Positions 1-7,021 of a stretch of DNA of 53,484 nt are shown here, piece by piece. The translations under genes were made by a program, and so were the position numbers. The DNA comes from Peptococcaceae bacterium BRH_c4b. Lineage in GTDB: Bacteria; Bacillota; Desulfotomaculia; Desulfotomaculales; Desulfocucumaceae. The DNA is taken from positions 1 to 53,484 of the forward strand of contig LADO01000008.1 of NCBI GenBank assembly GCA_000961595.1. Reading direction: 5' to 3'. The first letter of the stretch is position 1. The number at the start of each line of letters is the position of its first letter. The notes beneath the pieces were generated by a model that saw only the letters and a program-made list of their open reading frames with translations, ran no database searches and was not told where the DNA came from.

Positions 1-146
1 GCGATAGGATCAGAATATTCCTTTTCCAGATCTTCAAGATAGCCAAGCTTCTCAACTGTTTTTTGTTTTACCTTCCCATCTTGCCTGTAACCTTGGACAA
101 AAGATAAATAGGGTTTACCATTGCTCATACTTTTCTTTAGATACAT
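1..146 (-). CDS. IS1634-family transposase, N-terminal part (runs off window)
   Basis: Reading leftward from an ATG at 146, the frame stays open to the window edge and gives about 48 residues starting MYLKKSMSNGKPYL and containing KTVEKLGYLEDLEKEY and a final SDPI. This resembles the N-terminus of IS1634-type (IS4 superfamily DDE) transposases, which start with a short beta-rich segment followed by an ESxGYLDxL-like motif. A good Shine-Dalgarno (AGAGGTG) lies 5 bases before the ATG. The catalytic domain is outside the window, so it cannot be said whether the element is intact. The family call rests on recalled motif similarity only. Confidence 0.7.
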   Translation of the reverse strand, partial: MYLKKSMSNGKPYLSFVQGYRQDGKVKQKTVEKLGYLEDLEKEYSDPI

Positions 147-164
147 AAATTCACCTCTAACCCT

Positions 165-193
165 ATTATATTTATATACACGACAATACACAA
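165..193 (-). promoter_or_regulatory. Candidate sigma-A promoter of the IS transposase
   Basis: On the minus strand, TTGTGT (193-188) is followed after exactly 17 bases by a perfect TATAAT (170-165), about 20 bases upstream of the transposase ATG. Confidence 0.45.
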
Positions 194-222
194 CATAAAA
201 ATGCATAAAGATTGACAAAAGA

Positions 223-244
223 AAAGCCCGAATTCTCGGGCTTT
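223..244. terminator. Perfect hairpin AAAGCCCGA / TCGGGCTTT
   Basis: A 9-bp perfect stem with an ATTC loop, with A-rich and T-containing flanks. It may be a bidirectional terminator insulating the transposase from outside transcription, or part of the IS end. The rest of 147-711 has no recognisable gene; it holds this hairpin, a second dyad at 427-450, a 22-codon ORF at 587-655 and a candidate promoter. Confidence 0.5.
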
Positions 245-426
245 AAAGCGGCTTTTAATATTTAGTTATTGTAAAACAACGGTAGAGGCCCTGCTTTTAA
301 CGTATTGTCCCAATTGTTATCATCCAGGGGGATATGCGAAGACATCTTAATTATTTTGAAGTGAAATAAAATGTTTTTGGTTGTTGTAACTGGTATTTGC
401 TATAAAACGGTTTTTTCCTTCCTATA

Positions 427-450
427 GGTTATCAGGATGACCTGATAACC
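427..450. repeat. Perfect 10-bp dyad GGTTATCAGG / CCTGATAACC upstream of moaA
   Basis: Two 10-base arms separated by ATGA, followed by a T-rich stretch. It could be a terminator of the lost upstream unit or an operator site. It does not contain the conserved blocks of the Moco riboswitch. Confidence 0.45.
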
Positions 451-628
451 ATGGTTTTAACTTTTTCTCCGTACTGAGCAAACTGTAAGACCCGTATTAT
501 AACTGTGGTATTACAATCCAATAGCTTGAAGGCAGGAGTTTGTATATAATAAATATATATTTCTTTATTTACCTGGAGGACTGAAGGTGAATATTAGCAA
601 ATCTGTCGCTCCGGAGATTATCCGGGGC

Positions 629-656
629 CTTACAAAATTGTTCCGGGGTGTATAAT
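629..656 (+). promoter_or_regulatory. Candidate promoter for moaA operon
   Basis: CTTACA (629-634), 16 bases, then a perfect TATAAT (651-656), about 55 bases upstream of the moaA start. The -35 box matches consensus at 4 of 6 positions. Confidence 0.35.
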
Positions 657-711
657 TAACTGACCAGACTTACGGACTTTTTCCTTAGGAGAGGTTGAGG
701 GGGAATAACAG

Positions 712-1692
712 TTGAAGGACGATTGTTCTCGAGAGATTAACTACCTGCGTATATCTGTAACTGATCGCTGTAATTTACGTTGCACCTACTGTATGCCCCG
801 GGAAGGTATAAAACCGATATCTCACCATGAAATTCTGCGCAACGAAGAAATAGAGTGCCTGGTCAGGGCTGCCGCGCTGGTGGGTATTAACAAAATCAGG
901 CTTACAGGCGGCGAGCCGCTGGTGCGCAAAGGCCTGCCGGAATTAATAAAGCTTATTGCTGCCGTGCCGGAAATTGACGACATTGCCCTGACCACAAACG
1001 GAGTTTTATTGCCGGATATGGCAGCCCGCCTGAAAGAGGCCGGTTTAAAAAGGGTTAATATCAGCCTGGATACTTTAAAACCACGCCGTTACGAAGAGGT
1101 TACCAGAATGGGAAAAATTGGCGATGCCTGGCGGGGTATTGAAGCAGCCCTGGAACAGGACTTCCATCCTGTGAAGATTAACGTCGTGGCCATAAGGGGT
1201 TTTAACGATGACGAGATACTGGATCTGGTCGGCTTAAGTTTCAAATATCCGCTGCATGTTCGTTTCATCGAACTCATGCCCATCGGCATTTCTGATGCCT
1301 GGGCTTCCTACCGTCATATACCTGTGTTTGAAATAAAGGATATAATAGAGCGCGGAATGGGAAAACTGCAGGAAGTTAAAAGAATGGACGGCAATGGGCC
1401 GGCGAAATACTACCATCTACCGGGTATTCAGGGATCAATCGGTTTTATCAGCCCGGTGAGCGACCATTTCTGCAGTTACTGCAACCGCTTGCGGCTTACC
1501 GCAGAGGGTAGGCTGCGGCCGTGTCTCTACAGCAATAAAGAAATTGATGTAAAGAAGCCCTTGCGGAGCAATGCCACCGATATGGAACTGGCCAAGCTTT
1601 TTGCCCAGGCTATCAAGTTAAAACCCACCAGGCACAATATTGGTGAAGGTTGGCAGGAGCAGGATAGAATAATGTCCCAAATAGGAGGCTGA
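712..1692 (+). CDS. moaA: GTP 3',8-cyclase MoaA
   Basis: This radical SAM enzyme carries out the first step of molybdopterin synthesis, converting GTP to 3',8-cyclo-GTP. The N-terminal cluster motif is C20-x3-C24-x2-C27 in TDRCNLRCTYC. The second 4Fe-4S site uses C254, C257 and C271 (FCSYCNRL ... RPCLYS). The protein ends in the catalytically important GG (325-326). At 326 aa it is full length for the family. The start is a TTG at 712 preceded by GAGGTTGAGGGGG. It is followed after 6 bases by moaC, so the two form an operon that also includes the MOSC gene. All key residues are present, so it should be functional. Confidence 0.96.
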   Translation: MKDDCSREINYLRISVTDRCNLRCTYCMPREGIKPISHHEILRNEEIECLVRAAALVGINKIRLTGGEPLVRKGLPELIKLIAAVPEIDDIALTTNGVLLPDMAARLKEAGLKRVNISLDTLKPRRYEEVTRMGKIGDAWRGIEAALEQDFHPVKINVVAIRGFNDDEILDLVGLSFKYPLHVRFIELMPIGISDAWASYRHIPVFEIKDIIERGMGKLQEVKRMDGNGPAKYYHLPGIQGSIGFISPVSDHFCSYCNRLRLTAEGRLRPCLYSNKEIDVKKPLRSNATDMELAKLFAQAIKLKPTRHNIGEGWQEQDRIMSQIGG

Positions 1693-1698
1693 TCCGGA

Positions 1699-2202
1699 TT
1701 GAGTGAAACCACTGTATTAACTCATTTTGATAGCCGGGGCAGGACCCGGATGGTGGATGTCAGCGCCAAGGACATTACCCTGCGGGAAGCGGCAGCCCGG
1801 GGCAAAGTTGTCATGCAGCCGGAAACCCTTGACCTTATTGCCAGCGGCGGCATGACTAAGGGAGACGTGCTGGGGGTAGCCAGAGTGGCGGGAATTATGG
1901 CGGCCAAGGAAGCGGGCAGGCTAATACCCATGGCCCATCCATTAAATCTGACCGGGGTTAATATAAATTTCAGGCTAACCCAACCGGACACGGTGGAAAT
2001 AGAGGCTATTGTCCGTACCACCGGCAAAACCGGGGTGGAAATGGAAGCACTCACCGCCGTGAGTGTGGCGGCTTTAACAGTGTATGACATGTGCAAGGCT
2101 GTGGACAGGGCGATGATCATAGAGAATATCCGGCTGGTAAAGAAAAGCGGCGGTAAAAGCGGAGTATTTACCAGAGAGGAAGAGGAGATATGGGAAAAAT
2201 AA
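1699..2202 (+). CDS. moaC: Cyclic pyranopterin monophosphate synthase MoaC
   Basis: MoaC converts the MoaA product 3',8-cyclo-GTP to cyclic pyranopterin monophosphate in the cytoplasm. The 167-residue protein has the family signatures [30 protein letters not shown] and KAVDR, and the C-terminal KSGGKSG lysine/glycine segment. The start is TTG with AGGAGG (1683-1688) overlapping the end of moaA, which indicates translational coupling. Its last 13 bases overlap the next gene. A degenerate copy of a short internal stretch of this gene is found at 5676-5711. Confidence 0.96.
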   Translation: MSETTVLTHFDSRGRTRMVDVSAKDITLREAAARGKVVMQPETLDLIASGGMTKGDVLGVARVAGIMAAKEAGRLIPMAHPLNLTGVNINFRLTQPDTVEIEAIVRTTGKTGVEMEALTAVSVAALTVYDMCKAVDRAMIIENIRLVKKSGGKSGVFTREEEEIWEK

Positions 2203-2624
2203 TTGCTGTTTGTACCAGCCCCAGGAAGGGAATGCGGAAAAAGAACGTTGGCGAGGGTACTCTGGTGGTCGAACACGGCCTTGAAGGGGATGCCCACACC
2301 GGGACGTGGCACCGCCAGGTTAGCCTGCTGGCGATGGAAAGTATTGAGAAGATGCAGAAAATGGGATTGAATGTCGGTCCTGGAGATTTCGCCGAAAATA
2401 TAACCACCGAGGGCATGGACCTGGTAAGCCTGCCGGTGGGCACCAGGCTAAAAATAGGCGGCCAGGCTATGGGCGAGGTCACCCAGATAGGCAAGGAGTG
2501 CCACACCAGGTGTGCCATATACCACCAGGCAGGGGACTGTGTTATGCCCAAAGAAGGTATATTTATACGTGTTCTGGATGGTGGTCCGGTAAAGGTGGGC
2601 GACACCGTAAAGGTTGTGGAATAG
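2190..2624 (+). CDS. MOSC domain protein
   Basis: The 144-aa protein is a stand-alone MOSC (molybdenum cofactor sulfurase C-terminal) domain. Visible motifs are [35 protein letters not shown], the cysteine-bearing [17 protein letters not shown], and [19 protein letters not shown] domains bind molybdopterin or sulfur carriers; in Firmicutes such proteins often sit in moa operons, sometimes fused to MoaC or MogA. The exact role here is not known; cofactor maturation or delivery is likely. The start ATG at 2190 lies inside moaC, preceded by the purine-rich GAGGAAGAGGAGATA. Its C-terminal third has a decayed paralogue at 5711-5833. Confidence 0.9.
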   Translation: MGKIIAVCTSPRKGMRKKNVGEGTLVVEHGLEGDAHTGTWHRQVSLLAMESIEKMQKMGLNVGPGDFAENITTEGMDLVSLPVGTRLKIGGQAMGEVTQIGKECHTRCAIYHQAGDCVMPKEGIFIRVLDGGPVKVGDTVKVVE

Positions 2625-2643
2625 AAAGATTTGTGATGATATT

Positions 2644-2662
2644 AACCGCGAAGCGGTTTTCG
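2644..2662 (+). terminator. Rho-independent terminator of moaA-moaC-MOSC
   Basis: AACCGC-GAA-GCGGTT followed by TTTTCG, 20 bases after the MOSC stop codon. Confidence 0.55.
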
Positions 2663-2668
2663 TTCTTC

Positions 2669-2714
2669 AATTAAAATGCGATCAAGTTAATTTAAACTTG
2701 ATCGCATTTTAATT
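2669..2714. terminator. Bidirectional terminator, perfect 20-bp stem
   Basis: Two perfectly complementary 20-base arms (2669-2688 and 2695-2714) around the loop AATTTA. The outer arms are AATTAAAA/TTTTAATT, giving U-tracts in both directions. It separates the convergent MOSC and AOR genes. Confidence 0.8.
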
Positions 2715-2745
2715 ACTTATTGAATTACTTGTTATAAGATAAATC

Positions 2746-4470
2746 CTAGAAGTTGAACACTTCGTCCAGTTCGTCTTTTAAGGTAAACCTGGTGTTGTGT
2801 GGAGGCAGTTCCTCGTTATAGAAGAATTCCGGCAGGCGATCGTCAGCCTTGGTAAAGCCGGCCTTTTCGTTAAATTCCCGTTCGGTCTTAAGAACGCTCT
2901 GGCCCAGGGCTATAACATTATCTATGGTAAGGTCAGTACCGTACATGGCGTTGATCATTTCCACCACGGTGGGCAGACCTTCGGGATTGTCCAGCACGGC
3001 AAAGGCGATGAACAGGCAAAAGCCGGTGCTGTCCACTGCGGCGGTGGCGATTTGCAGATTGCGGGAGAGTTCTATCTGGCCCTCATCCTTAAGGGGATCA
3101 ACAAAACCGCCGACTTTCAGAATGTTTGCCGTAACTGCATAACCGGCGGTATGGTCTGCGCCCATGGTAGTGGTGGCGTAAGTAACGCCGTTACCCCTGC
3201 AGGAGCGGGGATCGTAAGCCGGCATGGCCTGTCCCTTAACTGCGGGGATTCTTGTCACGCCGTAAAGTTTGCCTGCGAAGGTTGCACCGGAGCCAATGAT
3301 TCTGCCCAGGGGCGAGCCGGTGTATACTTCTTCAAGTGCTTTGATGGCGGCTTTGCCGTCACCGAAGGGAATTAGTCCGGCTTCCATCAGAACACCCAGG
3401 GTTGCACCGGTTTCGATGGTGTCCAAACCGATGTCATTACAAAGCCAGTTCAACATAGCCACGTCGTCAAGTTCGCCCACTTCCAGATTGGGTCCGAAAG
3501 CCCAGGCGGATTCGTATTCGATGGGGGCGCAGACTTTGCCGTCAGGCATGGGATATACGTTGGAGCAGCGCATTACACAGCCCGGATGGCAGGCATGGGT
3601 AGCCTTGCCGCCCCTGGCGACGGCAATTTCGGCCAGCTTTTCACCGGATACGTTGCTGGCCTTGTCAAAGCGGCCAAATTTAAAATTTCTGGTGGGCAGG
3701 GTGCCAGCCTCGTTGATAATATTCATCAGCACGTTGGTGCCGTAGCTGGGCAGGCCCGAGCCGCAGACCGGATGGTCAAGCAGTATCTTGGAGAATTTTT
3801 TGGCTGCAGCCTTGAATCTTTCGGCATCCTTTAAAGGAACGTCAAAGGTTGAGGGGCTATCTACAACTATAGCCTTCAATCCTTTGGAGCCCATCACCGC
3901 GCCCAGGCCGCCGCGCCCTGCGTAACGGGAGGCATTGCCCTCGCCGTCGTTTGTTCCTACACCGGCGTTGGCCATGAGCATTTCACCGGCGGGCCCGATA
4001 AACATAACGCCGGCTTTCTCGCCGAATTTTGCCCGGCACATGGCCACCGTGTCGTAGCCGCCCTTGCCTTTGAGGTTATCTGCGGGAAGAAGTTCCGCCC
4101 CGGCCGGGGTAATCTTGATCACATAGAATTCGCCTGTGGGTGCCTGTCCTTCAACTATTATAGCCTTGTAGCCGAGATTGGCGATTTTCTGGGAGCTGAT
4201 GCCCCCGGCGTTTGATTCCTTGATGGTTCCGGTCAGAGGGCTTTTGCTGCCGACGGAAAGTCGCCCGGAGGATGGCGCGCTTGTCCCGGAAAGCAAGCCG
4301 GGGGCAAAAATTAGTTTATTGAAGGGACCTAGGGGGTCGCAAGTTGGTACAACTTCATCCAGCACAAACCGGGAAGTCAGCGCCCTGCCGCCTAGAGCGG
4401 CGTATTTCTCGGGAACCGGTTCTACCTTGACTTCTTTGGTGGTCATATTGACCCTTAGGATTTTTTCCAT
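2746..4470 (-). CDS. aor: Tungsten-containing aldehyde:ferredoxin oxidoreductase
   Basis: AOR enzymes use a tungsten bis-pterin site and a 4Fe-4S cluster to interconvert aldehydes and carboxylic acids with ferredoxin. The 574-aa protein has the N-terminal AOR domain (GGRALTSRF, SGRLSVGSKSPLTG) and the cluster ligands C294, C298 and C302 (HACHPGCVMRC). The fourth ligand is about C485 (STGFCLF). Length fits the AOR/FOR family. The start ATG is preceded by AAAGGGGGC. The surrounding moaA, moaC, MOSC, MoaD-like and MoeB genes supply the pterin cofactor. The substrate cannot be told from sequence; a role in fermentation of amino acids or organic acids is likely but inferred. Confidence 0.93.
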   Translation of the reverse strand: MEKILRVNMTTKEVKVEPVPEKYAALGGRALTSRFVLDEVVPTCDPLGPFNKLIFAPGLLSGTSAPSSGRLSVGSKSPLTGTIKESNAGGISSQKIANLGYKAIIVEGQAPTGEFYVIKITPAGAELLPADNLKGKGGYDTVAMCRAKFGEKAGVMFIGPAGEMLMANAGVGTNDGEGNASRYAGRGGLGAVMGSKGLKAIVVDSPSTFDVPLKDAERFKAAAKKFSKILLDHPVCGSGLPSYGTNVLMNIINEAGTLPTRNFKFGRFDKASNVSGEKLAEIAVARGGKATHACHPGCVMRCSNVYPMPDGKVCAPIEYESAWAFGPNLEVGELDDVAMLNWLCNDIGLDTIETGATLGVLMEAGLIPFGDGKAAIKALEEVYTGSPLGRIIGSGATFAGKLYGVTRIPAVKGQAMPAYDPRSCRGNGVTYATTTMGADHTAGYAVTANILKVGGFVDPLKDEGQIELSRNLQIATAAVDSTGFCLFIAFAVLDNPEGLPTVVEMINAMYGTDLTIDNVIALGQSVLKTEREFNEKAGFTKADDRLPEFFYNEELPPHNTRFTLKDELDEVFNF

Positions 4471-4692
4471 TTTAAAGCCCCCTTTTTTTAATACCGTTAA
4501 GTCTCACAAAAAACTATACTGAACCGTTATGCAATTAATATACCATTCGGTAAGTTAAAAAACCATCCTTAAGTTAGTATATTAATAGCATTTTTTTTGT
4601 GGCATTTAACGAAAAAATACAAAAAAAAGCTTTAATACCTCTTTTTGTGTGTTAGTGTAATACAATCAGATGTTCATCTTTGGTACTATTGT

Positions 4693-4720
4693 TTCATAAT
4701 GGAATAAAAGTCTTTGTCAA
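4693..4720 (-). promoter_or_regulatory. Candidate promoter of the AOR gene
   Basis: On the minus strand a perfect TTGACA (4720-4715) is followed after 16 bases by TATGAA (4698-4693). The leader to the AOR start would be about 220 bases and AT-rich. The rest of 4471-5035 holds no clear gene; it contains this promoter and the long hairpin at 4830-4879. Confidence 0.35.
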
Positions 4721-4829
4721 TAATGCTTATTTTTGTAGCAATTATGATTTTTTCTTAACTTGGGCACACAAAGTTCATGGGTATTTGCCGCCCTCAGCAA
4801 ATGGGAAGCCGCCGTCCAGGCGATTATGG

Positions 4830-4879
4830 AGCTTATAAATTAAGAACGCCGCACACGCGGCTCTTATAAAAAATAAGCT
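4830..4879 (+). promoter_or_regulatory. Long imperfect hairpin upstream of the moaD-like operon
   Basis: Nested complementary segments AGCTTAT, TAAGA and GCCGC pair with GCGGC, TCTTA and ATAAGCT around an ACAC tip, giving one extended stem-loop of 50 bases. It could be a terminator, an RNA leader element or a DNA regulatory dyad. No known riboswitch consensus was recognised. Confidence 0.4.
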
Positions 4880-5035
4880 AACTGATGTTTCCCGTCCGGG
4901 CCAACTTGTTGTAAAATCTATTTAAGACAGGCTGGCATAGGCGCGGTTATTGTTGTAAATGTAGCTGTTAAATGGTTTATGCTGTTCAAACTATGTGCCA
5001 AATTAACAGTGGGTAAATTTCTCAGGGGTGATAGC

Positions 5036-5275
5036 ATGAAATTGGAGGTCAGAGTATTTAGCGGTCTCGAAAAATATCTTCCGGGGATAACTTTTGGTCA
5101 GGCTTTTGAAATAGACGTTCCGGAAGGCACTACCGGCCGGGGTTTGCTGGTAAAGCTGGCTATACCGGAGAGTCAGGTTTTTAGTATGTTGGCGAACGGC
5201 AGGCACTTTTCCTTTGATCAGAAGTTTCATCCCGGCGACAGGGTAGCACTTTTCCCGCCGGTGGGAGGGGGTTAA
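5036..5275 (+). CDS. MoaD/ThiS-family sulfur carrier (AOR-linked)
   Basis: This 79-residue beta-grasp protein ends in PPVGGG, so it carries the C-terminal Gly-Gly needed for adenylation and thiocarboxylation by a MoeB/ThiF enzyme such as the one at 5858. Motifs include the N-terminal strand KLEVRVFSGLEKYLP and the GDRVALFPP segment before the tail. The frame is open from an upstream ATG at 4979, but AGGGGTG at 5024-5030 fixes the start at 5036. It overlaps no gene and lies 7 bases upstream of the regulator. It probably supplies the dithiolene sulfur for the tungstopterin of AOR, which is inferred from context. Confidence 0.85.
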   Translation: MKLEVRVFSGLEKYLPGITFGQAFEIDVPEGTTGRGLLVKLAIPESQVFSMLANGRHFSFDQKFHPGDRVALFPPVGGG

Positions 5276-5282
5276 TTTAAAA

Positions 5283-5657
5283 TTGGTTTGTATTATTGGC
5301 GATACGACAGTAACAACAAAGCTGCCGCATTTTAATGTTGGCAGTAAGGTCTGGCTGGAAAGAAACGGCCGTTCCTGTGGTGACGGGCTGTTTATTCTTC
5401 TGTCGGGTGTGGCCAGGCTTGGTTCAATCGCCCGGGCTGCGTCTGATACGGGCATGTCTTACAGGGCTGCCTGGGGCAAAATTAAAGAAGCGGAAAAAAG
5501 TTGGAACATTGTTCTTGTACGTACCCAAATTGGCGGTGAGAGCGGTGGCGGCGCCGTTTTAACGGCCGAGGGTGAGGAATTGCTGGCTAAATTCCAGCGT
5601 TTCAAACAAATGGCGGAAGGTGCGGTTCAGGAGCTTTTTGACGGTTTGTTTAAATAA
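5283..5657 (+). CDS. ModE-like N-terminal winged-helix regulator
   Basis: The 124-aa protein matches the LysR-type winged helix of ModE: KVWLERNG, then the helix-turn-helix region with LGSIARAASDTGMSYRAAW, KIKEAEKSW and GGESGGGAVLTAEGEELL. It lacks the C-terminal molybdate-binding (Mop/TOBE) domains of full ModE, as is common for one-domain homologues in Firmicutes. The start is a TTG with GGAGGGGG upstream at the end of the MoaD-like gene. It probably senses or responds to molybdate or tungstate status and controls the AOR/cofactor genes; the ligand and targets are not shown by sequence. Confidence 0.82.
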   Translation: MVCIIGDTTVTTKLPHFNVGSKVWLERNGRSCGDGLFILLSGVARLGSIARAASDTGMSYRAAWGKIKEAEKSWNIVLVRTQIGGESGGGAVLTAEGEELLAKFQRFKQMAEGAVQELFDGLFK

Positions 5658-5675
5658 AACTATTAGCGGAGTCTC

Positions 5676-5833
5676 TTAATACCCATGGCCCATCCAATAA
5701 TCCTGACCGGTGTCACACCAGATGTGCCATATATCATCAGGCCGGGGACTGTGTTATGCTCAAAGAGGGCATCTTTATACATGTTCTGGATGGTGGTCCG
5801 GTAAAGGTTGGAGATGCCGTAGAAATCGTGTAA
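5676..5833 (+). pseudogene. Relic of a second moaC-MOSC pair fused by internal deletion
   Basis: Bases 5676-5711 closely match the moaC segment encoding IPMAHP...LTGV near 1921-1960. Bases from about 5711 to the TAA at 5833 closely match the 3' end of the MOSC gene (2504-2624) and encode [36 protein letters not shown] and a final EIV. Everything between these two segments is missing, and there is no start or ribosome site. The differences are mostly at codon third positions, which suggests an old duplicated copy that was once functional and then lost about 0.5 kb by deletion. Confidence 0.88.
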
Positions 5834-5857
5834 TATACTATTGTTAGGACTGGTAAT

Positions 5858-6604
5858 ATGCTGACGGAAACCCAGCTTAAAAGATACACGCGCAACATAC
5901 TACTGCCTAATGTTGGCGCTGCAGGTCAGGAGAAACTATTGCAGTCCCGGGTGCTGGTGGTAGGATCCGGAGGTTTGGGCTCACCGGCGGCTTATTATCT
6001 AGCAGCGGCGGGTGTGGGGCATATAGGTCTGGTGGATAGTGACAAAGTGGATTTATCAAATTTGCAGAGGCAGATATTGCATCGCACTGAAGATATCGGC
6101 AGACCCAAGGTTGCTTCCGGGGCTGAGAAACTAAGAGCACTCAATTCCGACACAGAGGTAATCGCCGTTGAGAAACTGATTACGGGGGAAAATGCAGATG
6201 ATGTTGTCCGTAGTTATGACGTGATTGTGGACTGCACCGATAATTTTTCCGTGCGCTATCTGTTGAACGACGCCTGTATAAGCCAGCAAAAGCCCATGAT
6301 TTTCGGTGGAGTTCTTTCCTTCAGCGGGCAGCTTATGACGATAATGCCAGGCGAGGGGCCTTGCCTGAGGTGTCTTTTCCGGGAGGATCCCTCTCCGGAC
6401 GCTTCTTCCTGTGCTGAGGTGGGAATTCTGGGGGCGGTGCCGGGGGTTATAGGGGCGCTCCAGTCCACAGAAGTAATAAAATACCTGCTGGGGCTGGGTA
6501 ATCTGCTTATGGGCAGGCTGCTTACATACGATGCTCTGACGGCCGCTTTTTTTGAGGTCACACTGGAAAGGGATCCTTCATGCCCCTCGTGTGCACAGTT
6601 ATAA
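5858..6604 (+). CDS. moeB: MoeB/ThiF/HesA-type sulfur-carrier adenylyltransferase
   Basis: This E1-like enzyme activates the C-terminal glycine of MoaD/ThiS-type carriers with ATP. The 248-aa protein has the nucleotide loop GSGGLGSPAAYYLAAAG (about residues 33-49), the DLSNLQRQ motif with its arginine, DCTDNFSVRYLLND, a cysteine in DASSCAEVGILG and four zinc-ligand cysteines in CLRC and CPSC (C-terminus). All hallmark residues are present. The start ATG has only a weak ribosome site. With the two MoaD-like genes on either side it forms the sulfur-transfer part of the AOR cofactor island. MoeB and ThiF cannot be separated by sequence alone; context favours MoeB. Confidence 0.9.
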   Translation: MLTETQLKRYTRNILLPNVGAAGQEKLLQSRVLVVGSGGLGSPAAYYLAAAGVGHIGLVDSDKVDLSNLQRQILHRTEDIGRPKVASGAEKLRALNSDTEVIAVEKLITGENADDVVRSYDVIVDCTDNFSVRYLLNDACISQQKPMIFGGVLSFSGQLMTIMPGEGPCLRCLFREDPSPDASSCAEVGILGAVPGVIGALQSTEVIKYLLGLGNLLMGRLLTYDALTAAFFEVTLERDPSCPSCAQL

Positions 6605-6699
6605 TTTTAATAACTCTGAGGCATGGCTGATTCTGCTGCCGGTAATAACTTTATATTTGTTTTCCAGAACAGGGCAATGGCATAAGGGGGTGGAGCATT

Positions 6700-6990
6700 T
6701 TGGAAAATGACAAATGTGTAGAGGTAAGGGCTTTTTCATTTATTAAAGAGATATTCGACCAGAGGGGCTGGCCTTTTCCCATGCAGGTTGAGCTGGAGAA
6801 AGAATGCACTGCGTTAGAGCTGGCGGAAAGGCTGGAAATCCCCACGGAAAAAATTGAAGCAGTTTTTGTCAACGGTATCGTAAAAAAAATGAATGAAAAG
6901 ATTAAACCAGGGGACAGGGTGGCCTTTGTGCCGCCGGGCACGCCTGGCCCTTACAGGGTAATTCTGGGTATAGTGGGGAAGAAGGAATAA
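6700..6990 (+). CDS. MoaD/ThiS-like beta-grasp protein without terminal Gly-Gly
   Basis: The 96-aa protein has the beta-grasp pattern (VEVRAFSFIKEIF, VFVNGIVKK, IKPGDRVAFVPPG), but the chain continues through TPGPYRV to a charged end, IVGKKE, instead of ending in GG. It therefore cannot be a normal thiocarboxylate carrier unless processed. The TTG start has a strong GGGGGTGGAG site just upstream. It is the last gene on this strand before the convergent holA. A structural or regulatory role with MoeB, or an alternative carrier, is possible. The family is reasonably certain; the function is unknown. Confidence 0.75.
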   Translation: MENDKCVEVRAFSFIKEIFDQRGWPFPMQVELEKECTALELAERLEIPTEKIEAVFVNGIVKKMNEKIKPGDRVAFVPPGTPGPYRVILGIVGKKE

Positions 6991-7021
6991 TTTTTTATCA
7001 TAGCGGGTCAACTTGAATCAG

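Noticed and set aside
147-711. Moco or tungsten riboswitch upstream of moaA
   Set aside because: None of the conserved blocks of the Moco RNA motif could be found.
1722-2312. Long minus-strand ORF opposite moaC and MOSC
   Set aside because: Shadow frame of two clear genes; low-complexity Ser/Thr/Pro-rich product without ribosome site or family motif.
2797-3375. 192-codon plus-strand ORF opposite the AOR gene
   Set aside because: Antisense to an unambiguous AOR gene; no recognisable domain.
4748-4843. Possible gene end reading VFAALSKWEAAVQAIMELIN upstream of the MoaD-like gene
   Set aside because: Looks protein-like, but only about 30 codons after an in-frame stop and without any start. 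Too short to call.
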